A stretch of 64,000 nt of DNA from Cladorhizidae sp. MBARI D1340-BT2 (taxonomy: Eukaryota; Porifera; Demospongiae; Poecilosclerida; Cladorhizidae). Every line of letters starts with the position of its first letter. Position 1 is the first letter of the stretch. Positions 25,625-40,400 of the stretch are shown piece by piece. The position numbers and the translations under genes are program-made. The notes under the pieces were generated by a model, which was not told where the DNA came from, made no database searches, and was given only the letters and a program-made list of their open reading frames with translations. Location: positions 24,859,333-24,923,332 of the forward strand of contig JAQNBH010000011.1 in NCBI GenBank assembly GCA_028752905.1. Direction: 5' to 3'.

Positions 25625-28512
25625 TGTGTATGAGGACATGTACTCTCGAGTGTAGCAGTCATGAACTCTGTATCCAGCCATGAACTCAGGTTTGCAGCAA
25701 GCCATGAATGCTAGTGTGTTAAGCCATGTACTCTGGTGTATGTACCAAGCCATGAACTCTGGTATGCATCAAGACATGAACTCTGGTTTGCAACAAGCCA
25801 TGAACTCTGGTGTGCATCAAGCCATGAACTCATGTGTACATCAAGCTTGCATGCAGCAAGCTATGAACTCTGATGTGTATCAAGCTATGAACTCTGGTGT
25901 GTAGTAAGACATGAATTCTGGCATACAGCAAGCCATGAACTCCGGGGTGCATCAAGCCATGAACTCTGGTGTGTATCAAGCTATGGACTCTAGTGTGTAG
26001 CAACACATGAACTCTGATTTATAGCAGACATGAACTCTGTTCTGTATCAAGCCATAAAATCTGGTGTCTCAAGCCATGAACTCTGGTATGTATCAAGCCT
26101 TGAACTCTGGTGTGCATCAAGCCATGAAATTTAGTTTGCATCAAGGAATGAACTTTGGTGTGCATCAAGCCATGAACTCTGGTGTGCATCAAGCCATGAA
26201 CTCTTGTGTGCATCAAGCCATGAATTCTGGTGTGCATCAAGCCATTAACTCAGGTGTGCATCAAACCATCAACTTTGATGTGCAACAAGCCAAGAACTCT
26301 GGTGTGTATCAGGCTATGAACTCTGGTGTGTAGTAAGACATGCACTCTGGTGTATATCAGTCATGAACTCTGTATCAAGCCATGAACTCTGATGTCTTAA
26401 GGCTTAAGCCATGAACTCTGGAGTGTGTCAAGCCATAAACTCTTGTGTGCATCAAGCTATGAACTCTGGTCTGTATCAAGCTATATGAACTCTGGTGTGT
26501 AGCAAAACATAAATTCTGGTGTGTATCAAGCTATAAACTCCATTCTCTAACAAGCTATATGAATTCTGGTGTGTAGCAAGACATGAACTCTGGTGTGCAT
26601 CAAGCCATGAACTCTGGCGGGAATCAAGCTATGAATTCTGGTCTGTATCAAGCAATGAACTCAGGTGTGTAGCAAGTTATGAGGTCTGGTGTGTAGCAGT
26701 CATGAACTCTGTATTAAGCCATGAACTCTGGTGTCTCAAGCCATGAACTCTGGTGTGCAGCAAGCCATAAACTCTGGTGTGCATCAAGCCATGAACTTCG
26801 GTGTGCATCAAGCCATGAACTCTGGTGGGTATGAAGCTATGAACTCTGTTGTGTAGCAAACCATGAACACAGGCATGCAGCAAGCCATGAACTCTGGCAT
26901 GCACAAGCCATGAACTCTGGTATGTATCAAGCTATTAACTCTGGGGTGTAGCAAGACATGAAATTTGGCGTACAGCAAGCCATGAACTCCGGGGTGCATC
27001 AAGCTATGAAATCTGGTGTGCATCAAGCCATGAACTCTGGTCTGTATCAAGCTATATGAACTCTGGTGTGTAGCAAAACATGAATTGTAGTGTGTATCAA
27101 GCTATGAACTCCAGTCTCTATCAAGCTATATGAATTCTGGTGTGTAGCAAGACATGAACTCTGGTGTGCATCAAGCCATGAACTCTGGCGGGTATCAAGC
27201 TATGAACTCTGGTCTGTATCAAGCTATCAACTCGGGTGTGTAGCAAGTTATGAGGTCTTGTGTGTAGCAGTCATGAACTCTGTATCAAGCCATGAAGTCT
27301 AGCGTCTCAAGCCATGAACTCTGGTGTGTTTCAAGCCATGAACTCTGGTGTGCATCAAGCCATCAACTCTGGTGTGTAACAAGCTATTAACTCTGGTGTG
27401 CATCAACCTATGAACTCTGGTGTGCATAAAGCCATGAACTCTGGTGTGCATCAAGCCATGAACTCTGGTGTGAAGCAAGCCATGAACTCTGGCGTGTATC
27501 AAGCTATGAATTCTTGTCTGTAGCAACACATGAACTCTGGTGTGTAGCAGTTATGAACTCCGTATCAGGCAATGAAATCTCATGTGCAGCAAGCCTTGAA
27601 CACTGGTGTGTTAAGCCATGTACTCTGGTGTGCACCAAGCCATGAACTCTGGTTTGCATCAAGCCATGAACTCTGGTGTGCAACAATCTGGTTTGCATCG
27701 AACCATGAACTCAGGTGTGCATTAAGCTATGAACAATGGAATGCAGCACGCTATGAACTCTGGTGTCTATCAAGCTATGTATGAACTCTGATGTGCATCA
27801 AGCCATGAACTCTGGTGTGTATCAAACTATTAACTGTAGTGTGTAGCAAGGCATGAACTCTGGTGTGTACGAGTCATGAATTCTGTATCAAGCCATGAAC
27901 TCTGGTGGCTCGAGCCATGAACTCTGGTATGTGTCAAGCCATGAACTCTGGTGTGCATCAAGCCATGAACTTTGGTTTGCATCGAGCCATGAACTCTGGT
28001 GTGCATCAAGCCATGAACACTGGTGTGCATCAAGCCATGAACTCTGGTGTGCATCAAGCCATGAACTCTGGTATGCATCAAGCCATGAACTCTAGTGTGC
28101 ATCAAGCCATGAACTCTGGTGTGCATCAACCCATGAACTCTGGTGTGCATCAAGCCATGAACTCTGGTTTGCATCAAGCCATGAACTCTTGTGTGTATCA
28201 AGCCATGAACTCTGGTGTCTCAAGCGATGAACTCTGGTGTGTGTCAAGCCATGAACTCTGGTGTGCATCAAGCCATGAACTATGGTGTGCATCAAGCCAT
28301 GAACTCTGTTGCACATCAAGCCATGCACTCTGGTGTGCATCAACCCATGAACTCTGGTGTGCATCACCAATGAACTCTGGTTTGCATCAAGCCGTGAACT
28401 TTGGTGTGCATCAAGTCATGAACTCTGGTGGGTATCAAGCCAAGAACTCTGGTGTATAGCAAGCCATGAACTCTGGCATGCATCAAGGCATTAACTCTGG
28501 TATGTATCAATG
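25625..28512. repeat. Left-domain HOR copy g (2,888 bp)
   Basis: The first 1.4 kb pairs with copy f at 6,515 bp and with copy h at exactly 2,888 bp. Near 27.0-27.05 kb it switches to material matching 24.0-25.0 kb (27299 pairs with 24267, offset 3,032 bp). The middle of the long unit has therefore been lost. Confidence 0.82.
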
Positions 28513-31500
28513 TGTGTATGAGGACATGTACTCTCAAGTGTAGCAGTCATGAACTCTGTATCCAGCCATGAACTCAGGTTTGCAGCAAGCCATGAATGCT
28601 AGTGTATTAAGCCATGTACTATGGTGTGTGTACCAAGCCATGAACTCTGGTATGCATCAAGCCATGAACTCTGGTTTGCAACAAGCCATGAACTCTGGTG
28701 TGCATCAAGCCACGAACTCATGTGTACATCAAGCTTGCATGCAGCAAGCTATGAACTCTGATGTGTATCAAGCTATGAACTCTGGTGTGTAGTAAGACAT
28801 GAATTCTGGCATACAGCAAGCCATGAACTCCGGGGTGCATCAAGCCATGAACTCTGGTGTGTATCAAGCTATGGACTCTAGTGTGTAGCAACACATGAAC
28901 TCTGATTTATAGCAGACATGAACTCTGTTCTGTATCAAGCCATAAAATCTTGTGTCTCAAGCCATGAACTCTGGTATGTATCAAGCCTTGAACTCTGGTG
29001 TACATCAATCCATGAAATTTAGTTTGCATCAAGGAATGATCTCTGGTGTGCATCAAGCCATGAACTCTGGTGTGCATCAAGCCATGAACTCTTGTGTGCA
29101 TCAAGCCATGAATTCTGGTGTGCATCAAGCCATTAACTCAGGTGTGCATCAAATCATCAACTTTGATGTGCAACAAGCCAAGAACTCTGGTGTGTATCAG
29201 GCTATGAACTCTGGTGTGTAGCAAGACATGCACTCTGGTGTATATCAGTCATGAACTCTGTATCAAGCCATGAACTCTGATGTCTTAAGGCTTAAGCCAT
29301 GAACTCTGGAGTGTGTCAAGCCATAAACTCTTGTGTGCATCAAGCTATGAACTCTGGTCTGTATCAAGCTATATGAACTCTGGTGTGTAGCAAAACATAA
29401 ATTCTGGTGTGTATCAAGCTATAAACTCCATTGTCTAACAAGCTATATGAATTCTGGTGTGTAGCAAGACATGAACTCTGGTGTGCATCAAGCCATGAAC
29501 TCTGGCGGGAATCAAGCTATGAATTCTGGTCTGTATCAAGCAATGAACTCAGGTGTGTAGCAAGTTATGAGGTCTGGTGTGTAGCAGTCATGAACTCTGT
29601 ATTAAGCCATGAACTCTGGTGTCTCAAGCCATGAACTCTGGTGTGCAGCAAGCCATAAACTCTGGTGTGCATCAAGCCATGAACTTCGGTGTGCATCAAG
29701 CCATGAACTCTGGTGGGTATGAAGCTATGAACTCTGTTGTGTAGCAAACCATGAAAACAGGCATGCAGCAAGCCATGAACTCTGGCATGCACAAGCCATG
29801 AACTCTGGTATGTATCAAGCTATTAACTCTGGGGTGTAGCAAGACATGAAATTTGGCATACAGCAAGCCATGAACTCCGGGGTGCATCAAGCTATGAAAT
29901 CTGGTGTGCAGCAAGCCATGAACTCTGGCATGCACAAGCCATGAACTCTGGTATGTATCAAGCTATTAACTCTGGGGTGTAGCAAGACATGAAATTTGGC
30001 GTACAGCAAGCCATGAACTCCGGGGTGCATCAATCTATGAAATCTGGTGTGTATCAAGCTATGAACTCTGGTGTGCAGCAAGAGATGAATTCTGGTGTGT
30101 TGCCTTCATGAAGTTTATAACTAGCCATGAACTATAAATGTCTCAAGCCATGAACTCTGGTGTGCATTAAGCCATGAACTTTGGTGTGCATCGAGCTAAG
30201 AACGATGATGTGCATGAAGCCATGAACTCTGGTGTAGTTCAAGCCATGAACTCTGGTGTGCATCAAGCCATGAACTCTGGTTTGCATCAAGCCATGAACT
30301 CTGGTGTCCATCAAGCCATAAATTTTTGTGTGCATCAAGCTATGAACTCTGGTGGGTAGCAAGCCTTGAATTCTGGAATGGAGCAAGCCATGAACTCTGG
30401 CATGTATCAAGCCATGAACTCTGGTGTGTATCAAGCTATGAACTGTTGTGTTGCAAGACATGAACTCTGGTGTGTAGCAGTCATGAACTCTCTATCAAGC
30501 CATGAAGTCAGGCATCTCAAGCCATGAACTCTGGTGTGTTTCAAGCCATGAACTCTGGTGTGCTTCAAGCCAGGAACACTGGTGTGTATCAAGCTATTGA
30601 ACTCCGGGGTGCATCAAGCTATGAAATCTGGTGTGCAGCATGCCATGAACTCTGGCATGTACAAGCCATGAACTCTGGTGTGTATCAAGCTATTAACTCT
30701 GGGGTGTAGCAAGACATGAAATTTGGCGTACAGCAAGCCATGAACTCTGGGGTGCATCAAGCTATGAAATCTGGTGTGTATCAAGCTATGAACTCCGGAG
30801 TGCAGCAAGAGATGAATTCTGTTGTGTTGCCTTCATGAAGTCTATAACTAGCCATGAACTATAAATGTCTCAAGCCATGAACTCTGGTGTGCATCAAGCC
30901 ATGAACTTTGGTGTGCATCGAGCTAAGAACGATGATGTGCATGAAGCCATGAACTCTGGTGTAGTTCAAGCCATGAACTCTGGTGTGCATCAAGCCATGA
31001 ACTCTGGTTTGCATCAAGCCATGAACTCTGGTGTGCATCAAGCCATACATTTTGGTGTGCATCAAGCTATGAACTCTGGTGGGTAGCAAGCCTTGAACTC
31101 TGGAATGGAACAAGCCATGAACTCTGGCATGTATCAAGCCATGAACTCTGGTGTGTATCAAGCTATGAACACTGTTGTGTTGCAAGACATGAACTCTGGT
31201 GTGTAGCAGTCATGAACTCTCTATCAAGCCATGAAGTCAGGCGTCTCAAGCCATGAACTCTGGTGTGTTTCAAGCCATGAACTCTGGTGTGCTTCAAGCC
31301 CTGAACACTGGTGTGTATCAAGCTATTAACTCTGGTGAGCATCAAGTCATGAACTCTGGTGTGCAACAAGCCATGAACTCTGGTGTGCATCAAGCCATGA
31401 ACTCTGGTATGTAGTAAGGCATGAACTCTGGTGTGCATCAAGCCAATAACTCTGGTGTGTATCAAGCTAAGAATTCTGGTCTGTAGCAAGACATGAACTC

Positions 31501-33027
31501 TGGTGTGTAGCAGTCATGAACTCTGTATCAAGCCATGAACTCTGGTGTGTAGCAAACCTTGAACACTGGTATGTTAAGCCTTGAACTCTGGTGTGCAACA
31601 AGTCATGATCTCTGGTGTGCATCAAACCATGAACTCAGGTGTGCATCAAGCTATGAACACTGGCATGCAGCAAGCTATGAACTCTGATGTGTATCAAGCT
31701 ATGTATGAACTATGATGTGTAGCAAGACATGAACTCTGGTGTATATCAGTCATTAACTCTGTATCAAGCCATGAACACTGGTGTCTTAAGCCATGAACTC
31801 TGGAGTGTGTCAAGCCATGAACTCTGGTGTGCATCAAGCCATGAACTCTGGTGTGCATCAAGCCATGAACTCTGGTCTGTATCAAGCTATATGAACTCTG
31901 GTGTGTAGCAAAACATGAATTCTAGTGTGTATCAAGCTATGAACTCCAGTCTCTATCAAGCTATATGAATTCTGGTGTGTAGCAAGACATGAACTCTGGT
32001 GTGCATCAAGCCATGAACTCTGGAGGGTATCAAGCTATGAACTCTGGTCTGTATCAAGCTATCAACTCGGGTGTGTAGCAAGTTATGAGGTCTTGTGTGT
32101 AGCAGTCATGAACTCTGTATCAAGCCATGAAGTTTGCGTCTCAAGCCATGAACTCTGGTGTGTTTCAAGCCATGAACTCTGGTGTGCATCAAGCCATGAA
32201 CTCTGGTATGTATCAAGCTATTAACTCTGGTGTGCAACAACCTATGAACTCTGGTGTGCATCAAGCCATTAACTCTGATATGCATTAAGCCATGAACTCT
32301 GGTGTGGAACAAGCCATTAACTCTAGTGTGCATCAAGCCATGAACACAGGTGTACATCAAGCTATGAACACTGGAATGCAGCAAGCTATGAACTCTGATG
32401 TGTATCAAGCTATGAAATCTGGTTTGTAGCTAGACATGAACACTGGTGTGCAGCAAGCCATAAATTCTGGTATGCTTCAAGCCATGAAATTTGGTGTGCA
32501 TCAAGCGAAGAACTCTGGTGGGTATGAAGCTATGAACTCTGGTGTTTAGCAAGCTTTGAACTCTGGCGTGTAGCAAGCCATTAACTCTGGCATGCATCAA
32601 GCCATGAACTCAGGTGTGTATCAAGCTATGAACTCTGGGGTGTAGCAAAACATGAACTCGGATGTGTAGCAAGAAATGAATTCTGGTGTGTAGCAGTCTC
32701 ATGAACCCTGTTTCAAGCCATGAACTCTGGTGTGTCAAGCCATGAACTCTGGTGTGTGTCAAGCCATGAACTCTGGTGTGCATCAAGCCATGAACTATGG
32801 TGTGCATCAAGCCATGAACTCTGTTGCACATCAAGCCATGCACTCTGGTGTGCATCAACCCATGAACTCTGGTGTGCATCACCAATGAACTCTGGTTTGC
32901 ATCAAGCCGTGAACTTTGGTGTGCATCAAGTCATGAACTCTGTTGGGTATCAAGGCAAGAACTCTGGTGTGTAGCAAGCCATGAACTCTGGCATGCATCA
33001 AGGCATTAACTCTGGTGTGTATCAATG
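28513..33027. repeat. Left-domain HOR copy h (4,515 bp)
   Basis: In this copy the landmark has lost its XhoI-like site (ctctcaagtg instead of ctctcgagtg). The 143-bp block is doubled (29785 and 29928). From 30132 to the end it pairs with copy i at 4,372-4,373 bp. An extra monomer near 32.55 kb creates an isolated aagctt. Confidence 0.83.
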
Positions 33028-36000
33028 TGTGTATGAGAACATGTACTCTCGAGTGTAGCAGTCATGAACTCTGTATCCAGCCATGAACTCAGGTTTGCAG
33101 CAAGCCATGAATGCTAGTGTGTTAAGCCATGTACTCTGGTGTGTGTACCAAGCCATGAACTCTGGTATGCATCAAGCCATGAACTCTGGTTTGCAACAAG
33201 CCATGAACTCATGTGTACATCAAGCTTGCATGCAGCAAGCTATGAACTCTGATGTGCATCAAGCTATGAACTCTGGTGTGTAGTAAGACATGAATTCTGG
33301 CATACAGCAAGCCATGAACTCCGGGGTGCATCAAGCCATGAACTCTGGTGTGTATCAATCTATAGACTCTAGTGTGTAGCAACACATGAACTCTGATTTA
33401 TAGCAGACATGAACTCTGTTCTGTATCAAGCCATAAAATCTGGTGTCTCAAGCCATGAACTCTGGTATGTATCAAGCCTTGAACTCTGGTGTGCATCAAG
33501 CCATGAAATTTAGTTTGCATCAAGGAATGAACTCTGGTGTGCATCAAGCCATGAACTCTGGTGTGCATCAAGCCATGAACTCTTGTCTGCATCAAGCCAT
33601 GAATTCTGGTGTGCATCAAGCCATTAACTCAGGTGTGCATCAAACCATCAACTTTGATGTGCAACAAGCCAAGAACTCTGGTGTGTATCAGGCTATGAAC
33701 TCTGGTGTGTAGCAAGACATGCACTCTGGTGTATATCAGTCATGAACTCTGTATCAAGCCATGAACTCTGATGTCTTAAGGCTTAAGCCATGAACTCTGG
33801 AGTGTGTCAAGCCATAAACTCTTGTGTGCATCAAGCTATGAACTCTGGTCTGTATCAAGCTATATGAACTCTGGTGTGTAGCAAAACATAAATTCTGTTG
33901 TGTATCAAGCTATAAACTCCATTGTCTAACAAGCTATATGAATTCTGGTGTGTAGCAAGACATGAACTCTGGTGTGCATCAAGCCATGAACTCTGGCGGG
34001 AATCAAGCTATGAATTCTGGTCTCTATCAAGCAATGAACTCAGGTGTGTAGCAAGTTATGAGGTCTGGTGTGTAGCAGTCATGAACTCTGTATTAAGCCA
34101 TGAACTCTGGTGTCTCAAGCCATGAACTCTGGTGTGCAGCAAGCCATAAACTCTGGTGTGCAGCAAGCCATAAACTCTGGTGTGCATCAAGCCATGAACT
34201 TCGGTGTGCATCAAGCCATGAACTCTGGTGGGTATGAAGCTATGAACTCTGTTGTGTAGCAAACCATGAACACAGGCATGCAGCAAGCCATGAACTCTGG
34301 CATGCACAAGTCATGAACTCTGGTATGTATCAAGCTATTAACTCTGGGGTGTAGCAAGACATGAAATTTGGCGTACAGCAAGCCATGAACTCCGGGGTGC
34401 ATCAATCTATGAAATCTGGTGTGTATCAAGCTATGAACTCTGGTGTGCAGCAAGAGATGAATTCTGGTGTGTTGCCTTCATGAAGTCTATAACTAGCCAT
34501 GAACTATAAATGTCTCAAGCCATTAACTCTGGTGTGCATCAAGCCTTGAACTTTGGTGTGCATCGAGCAAAGAACGATGATGTGCATGAAGCCATGAACT
34601 CTGGTGTAGTTCAAGCCATGAACTCTGGTGTGCATCAAGCCATCAACTCTGGTTTGCATCAAGCCATGAACTCTGGTGTGCATCAAGCCATAAATTTTGG
34701 TGTGCATCAAGCTATGAACTCTGGAGGGTAGCAAGCCTTGAACTCTGGAATGGAGCAAGCCATGAACTCTGGCATGTATCAAGCCATGAACTCTGGTGTG
34801 TATCAAGCTATGAACTGTTGTGTTGCAAGACTTGAACTCTGGTGTGTAGCAGTCATGAACTCTCTATCAAGCCATGAAGTCAGGCGTCTCAAGCCATGAA
34901 CTCTGGTGTGTTTCAAGCCATGAACTCTGGTGTGCTTCAAGCCATGAACACTGGTGTGTATCAAGCTATTGAACTCCGGGGTGCATCAAGCTATGAAATC
35001 TGGTGTGCAGCAAGCCATGAACTCTGGCATGCACAAGCCATGAACTCTGGTGTGTATCAAGATATTAACTCTGGGGTGTAGCAAGACATGAAATTTGGCG
35101 TACAGCAAGTCATGAACTCTGGGGTGCATCAAGCTATGAAATCGGGTGTGTATCAAGCTATGAACTCCGGTGTGCAGCAAGAGATGAATTCTGGTGTGTT
35201 GCCTTCATGAAGTCTATAACTAGCCATGAACTATAAATGTCTCAAGCCATGAACTCTGGTGTGCATCAAGCCATGAACTTTGGTTTGCATCGAGCTAAGA
35301 ACGATGATGTGCATGAAGCCATGAACTCTGGTGTAGTTCAAGCCATGAACTCTGGTGTGCATCAAGCCATGAACTCTGGTTTGCATCAAGCCATGAACTC
35401 TGGTGTGCATCAAGCCATAAATTTTGGTGTGCATCAAGCTATGAACTCTGGTGGGTAGCAAGCCTTGAACTCTGGAATGGAGCAAGCCATGAACTCTGGC
35501 ATGTATCAAGCCATGAACTCTGGTGTGTATCAAGCTATGAACAATGTTGTGTTGCAAGACATGAACTCTGGTGTGTAGCAGTCATGAACTCTCTATCAAG
35601 CCATGAAGTCAGGCGTCTCAAGCCATGAACTCTGGTGTGTTTCAAGCCATGAACTCTGGTGTGCTTCAAGCCCTGAACACTGGTGTGTATCAAGCTATTA
35701 ACTCTGGTGAGCATCAAGTCATGAACTCTGGTGTGCAATAAGCCATGAACTCTGGTGTGCATCAAGCCATGAACTCTGGTATGTAGTAAGGCATTAACTC
35801 TGGTGTGCATCAAGCCAGTAACTCTGGTGTGTATCAAGCTAAGAATTCTGGTCTGAACCAAGACATGAACTCTGGTGTGTAGCAGTCATGAACTCTGTAT
35901 CAAGCCATGAACTCTGGTGTGTAGCAAACCTTGAACACTGGTATGTTAAGCCTTGAACTCTGGTGTGCAACAAGTCATGATCTCTGGTGTGCATCAAACC

Positions 36001-37400
36001 ATGAACTCAGGTGTGCATCAAGCTATGAACACTGGCATGCAGCAAGCTATGAACTCTGATGTGTATCAAGCTATGTATGAACTATGATGTGTAGCAAGAC
36101 ATGAACTCTGGTGTATATCAGTCATTAACTCTGTATCAAGCCATGAACACTGGTGTCTTAAGCCATGAACTCTGGAGTGTGTCAAGCCATGAATTCTGGT
36201 GTGCATCAAGCCATGAACTCTGGTGTGCATCAAGCCATGAACTCTGGTCTGTATCAAGCTATATGAACTCTGGTGTGTAGCAAAACATGAATTCTAGTGT
36301 GTATCAAGCTATGAACTCCAGTCTCTATCAAGCTATATGAATTCTGGTGTGTAGCAAGACATGAACTCTGGTGTGCATCAAGCCATGAACTCTGGAGGGT
36401 ATCAAGCTATGAACTCTGGTCTGTATCAAGCTATCAACTCGGGTGTGTAGCAAGTTATGAGGTCTTGTGTGTAGCAGTCATGAACTCTGTATCAAGCCAT
36501 GAAGTCTGGCGTCTCAAGCCATGAACTCTGGTGTGTTTCAAGCCATGAACTGTGGTGTGCATCAAGCCATGAACTCTGGTGTGTATCAAGCTATTAACTC
36601 TGGTGTGCAACAACCTATGAACTCTGGTGTGCATCAAACCATGAACTCTGATATGCATCAAGCCATGAACTCTGGTGTGGAACAAGCCATTAACTCTAGT
36701 GTGCATTAAGCCATGAACACAGGTTTACATCAAGCTATGAACACTGGAATGCAGCAAGCAATGAACTCTGATGTGTATCAAGCTATGAAATCTGGTGTTT
36801 AGCTAGACATGAACTCTGGTGTGCAGCAAGCCATAAATTCTGGTATGCTTCAAGCCATGAAATTTGGTGTGCATCAAGCCAAGAACTCTGGTGGGTATGA
36901 AGCTATGAACTCTGGTGTTTAGCAAGCCATGAACTCTGGCGTGCAGCAAGCCATTAACTCTGGCATGCATCAAGCCATGAACTCAGATGTGTATCAAGCT
37001 ATGAACTCTGGGGTGTAGCAAAACATGAACTCTGATGTGTAGCAAGAAATGAATTCTGGTGTGTAGCAGTCTCATGAACCCTGTTTCAAGCCATGAACTC
37101 TGGTGTCTCAAGCCATGAACTCTGGTGTGTGTCAAGCCATGAACTCTGGTGTGCATCAAGCCATGAACTATGGTGTGCATCAAGCCATGAACTCTGTTGC
37201 ACATCAAGCCATGCATTCTGGTGTCCATCAACCCATGAACTCTGGTGTGCATCACCAATGAACTCTGGTTTGCATCAAGCCGTGAACTTTGGTGTGCATC
37301 AAGTCATGAACTCTGGTGGGTATCAAGCCAAGAACTCTGGTGTGTAGCAAGCCATGAACTCTGGCATGCATCAAGGCATTAACTCTGGTGTGTATCAATG
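33028..37400. repeat. Left-domain HOR copy i (4,373 bp)
   Basis: This is a close tandem copy of copy h. The offset is 4,491 bp before the 143-bp block and 4,372 bp after it. The difference of 119 bp equals one missing 143-bp block plus one extra 24-bp monomer near 34150. The landmark here and in copy j reads gtatgagaac instead of gtatgaggac, a shared derived change linking the two. Confidence 0.84.
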
Positions 37401-40400
37401 TGTGTATGAGAACATGTACTCTCGAGTGTAGCAGTCATGAACTCTGTATCCAGCCATGAACTCAGGTTTGCAGCAAGCCATTAATTCCTAGTGTGTTAAG
37501 CCATCAACTCTGGTGTGTACCAAGCCATGAACTCTGGTATGCATCAAGCCATGAACTCTGGTTTGCAACAAGCCATGAACTCTGGTGTGCATCAAGCCAT
37601 GAACTCATGTGTACATCAAGCCATGAATTCTGGTGTGCATCAAGCCATTAACTCAGGTGTGCATCAAGCCATCAACTTTGATGTTCAACAAGCCAAGAAC
37701 TCTGGTGTGTATCAAGCTATGAACTCTGGTGTGTAGCAAGACATGCACTCTGGTGTATGTCATGAACTCTGTATCAAGCCATGAACTCTGATGTCTTAAG
37801 GCTTAAGCCATGAACTCTGGAGTGTGTCAAGCCATAAACTCTTGTATGCATCAAGCTATGAACTCTGGTCTGTATCAAGCTATATGAACTCTGGTGTGTA
37901 GCAAAACATAAATTCTGGTGTGTATCAAGCTATAAACTCCATTGTCTAACAAGCTATATGAATTCTGGTGTGTAGCAAGACATGAACTCTGGTGTGCATG
38001 AACTCAGGTGTGTAGCAAGTTATGAGGTCTGGTGTGTAGCAGTCATGAACTCTGTATTAAGCCATGAACTCTGGTGTCTCAAGCCATGAACTCTGTTCTG
38101 CAGCAAGCCATAAACTCTGGTGTGCAGCAAGCCATGAACTCTGGCATGCACAAGCCATGAACTCTGGTGTGTATCAAGCTATTAACTCTGGGGTGTAGCA
38201 AGACATGAAATTTGGCGTACAGCAAGCCATGAACTCCGGGGTGCATCAAGCTATGAAATCTGGTGTGTATCAAGCTATGAACTCTTGTGTGCAGCAAGAG
38301 ATGAATTCTGGTGTGTTGCCTTCATGAAGTCTATAACTAGCCATGAACTATAAATGTCTCAAGCCATGAACTCTGGTATGCATCAAGCCATGAACTTTGG
38401 TGTGCATCGAGCTAAGAACGATGATGTGCATGAAGCCATGAACTCTGGTGTAGTTCATGCCATGAACTCTGGTGTGCATCAAGCCATGAACTCTGGTTTG
38501 CATCAAGCCATGAACTCTGGTGTGCATCAAGCCATAAATTTTGGTGTGCATCAAGCTATGAACTCTGGTGGGTAGCAAGCCTTGAACTCTGGAATGGAGC
38601 AAGCCATGAACTCTGGCATGTATCTAGCCATGAACTCTGGTGTGTATCAAGCTATGAACACTGTTGTGTTGCAAGACATGAACTCTGGTGTGTAACAGTC
38701 ATGAACTCTCTATCAAGCCATGAAGTCAGGCATCTCAAGCCATGAACTCTGGTGTGTTTCAAGCCATGAACTCTGGTGTGCAACAAGCCATGAACTCTGG
38801 TGTGCATCAAGCCATAAACTCTGGTATGTAGTAAGGCATGAACTCTGGTGTGCATCAAGCCAGTAACTCTGGTGTGTATCAAGCTAAGAATTCTGGTCTG
38901 TAGCAAGACATGAACTCTGGTGTGTAGCAGTCTCATGAACTCTGTATCAAGCCATGAACTCTGCTGTGTAGCAACCTTTTAACACTGGTATGTTAAGCCT
39001 TGAACTCTGGTGTGCAACAAGTTATGATCTCTGGTGTGCATCAAACCATGAACTCAGGTGTGCATCAAGCTATGAACACTGGCATGCAGCAAGCTATGAA
39101 CTCTGATGTGTATCAAGCTATGTATGAACTATGATGTATAGCAAGACATGAACTCTGGTGTATATCAGTCATTAACTCTGTATCAAGCCATGAACACTGG
39201 TGCCTTAAGCCATGAACTCTGGAGTGTGTCAAGCCATGAACTCTGGTGTGCATCAAGCCATGAACTCTGGTGTGCATCAAGCCATGAACTCTGGTCTGTA
39301 TCAAGCTATATGAACTCTGGTGTGTAGCAAAACATGAATTCTAGTGTGTATCAAGCTATGAACTCCAGTCTCTATCAAGCTATATGAATTCTGGTGTGTA
39401 GCAATACATGAACTCTGGTGTGCATCAAGCCATGAACTCTGGCGGGTATCAAGCTATGAACTCTGGTCTGTATCAAGCTATCAACTGGGATGTGTAGCAA
39501 GTTATGAGGTCTTGTGTGTAGCAGTCATGAACTCTGTATCAAGCCATGAAGTATGGTGTCTCAAGCCATGAACTGTGGTGTATTTCAAGCCATGAACTCT
39601 GGTGTGCATCAAGCCATGAACTCTGGTGTGTATCAAGCTATTAACTCTGGTGTGCATCAACCTATGAACTCTGGTGTGCATCAAGCCATGAACTCTGGTG
39701 TGCATCAAGCCATGAACTCTGGTGTGAAGCAAGCCATGAACTCTGGCGTGTATCAAGCTATGAATTCTTGTCTGTAGCAACACATGAACTCTGGTGTGTA
39801 GCAGTTATGAACTCCATATCAGACAATGAAATCTAGTGTGCAGCAAGCCTTGAACACTGGTGTGTTAAGCCATGTACTCTGGTGTGTACCAAGCCATGAA
39901 CTCTGGTTTGCATCAAGCCATGAACTCTGGTGTGCAACAAGCCATGAACTCTGGTTTGCATCAAACCATGAACTCAGGTGTGCATTAAGCTATGAACAAT
40001 GGAATGCATCAAGCTATGAACTCTGGTGTCTATCAAGCTATGTATGAACTCTGATGTGCATCAAGCCATGAACTCTGGTGTGTATCAAGCTATTAACTCT
40101 AGTGTGTAGCAAGGCATGAATTCTGGTGTGTACGAGTCATGAATTCTTTATCAAGCCATGAAATCTGGTGGCTCGAGCCATGAACTCTGGTATGTGTCAA
40201 GCCATGAACTCTGGTGTGCATCAAGCCATGAACTTTGGTTTGCATCGAGCCATGAACTCTGGTGTGCATCAAGCCATGAACTCTGGTGTGCATCAAGCCA
40301 TGAACTCTGGTGTGCATCAAGCCATGAACTCTGGTGTGCATCAACCCATGAACTCTAGTGTGCATCAAGCCTTGAACTGTGGTGTGTAGTAAGCCATGAA

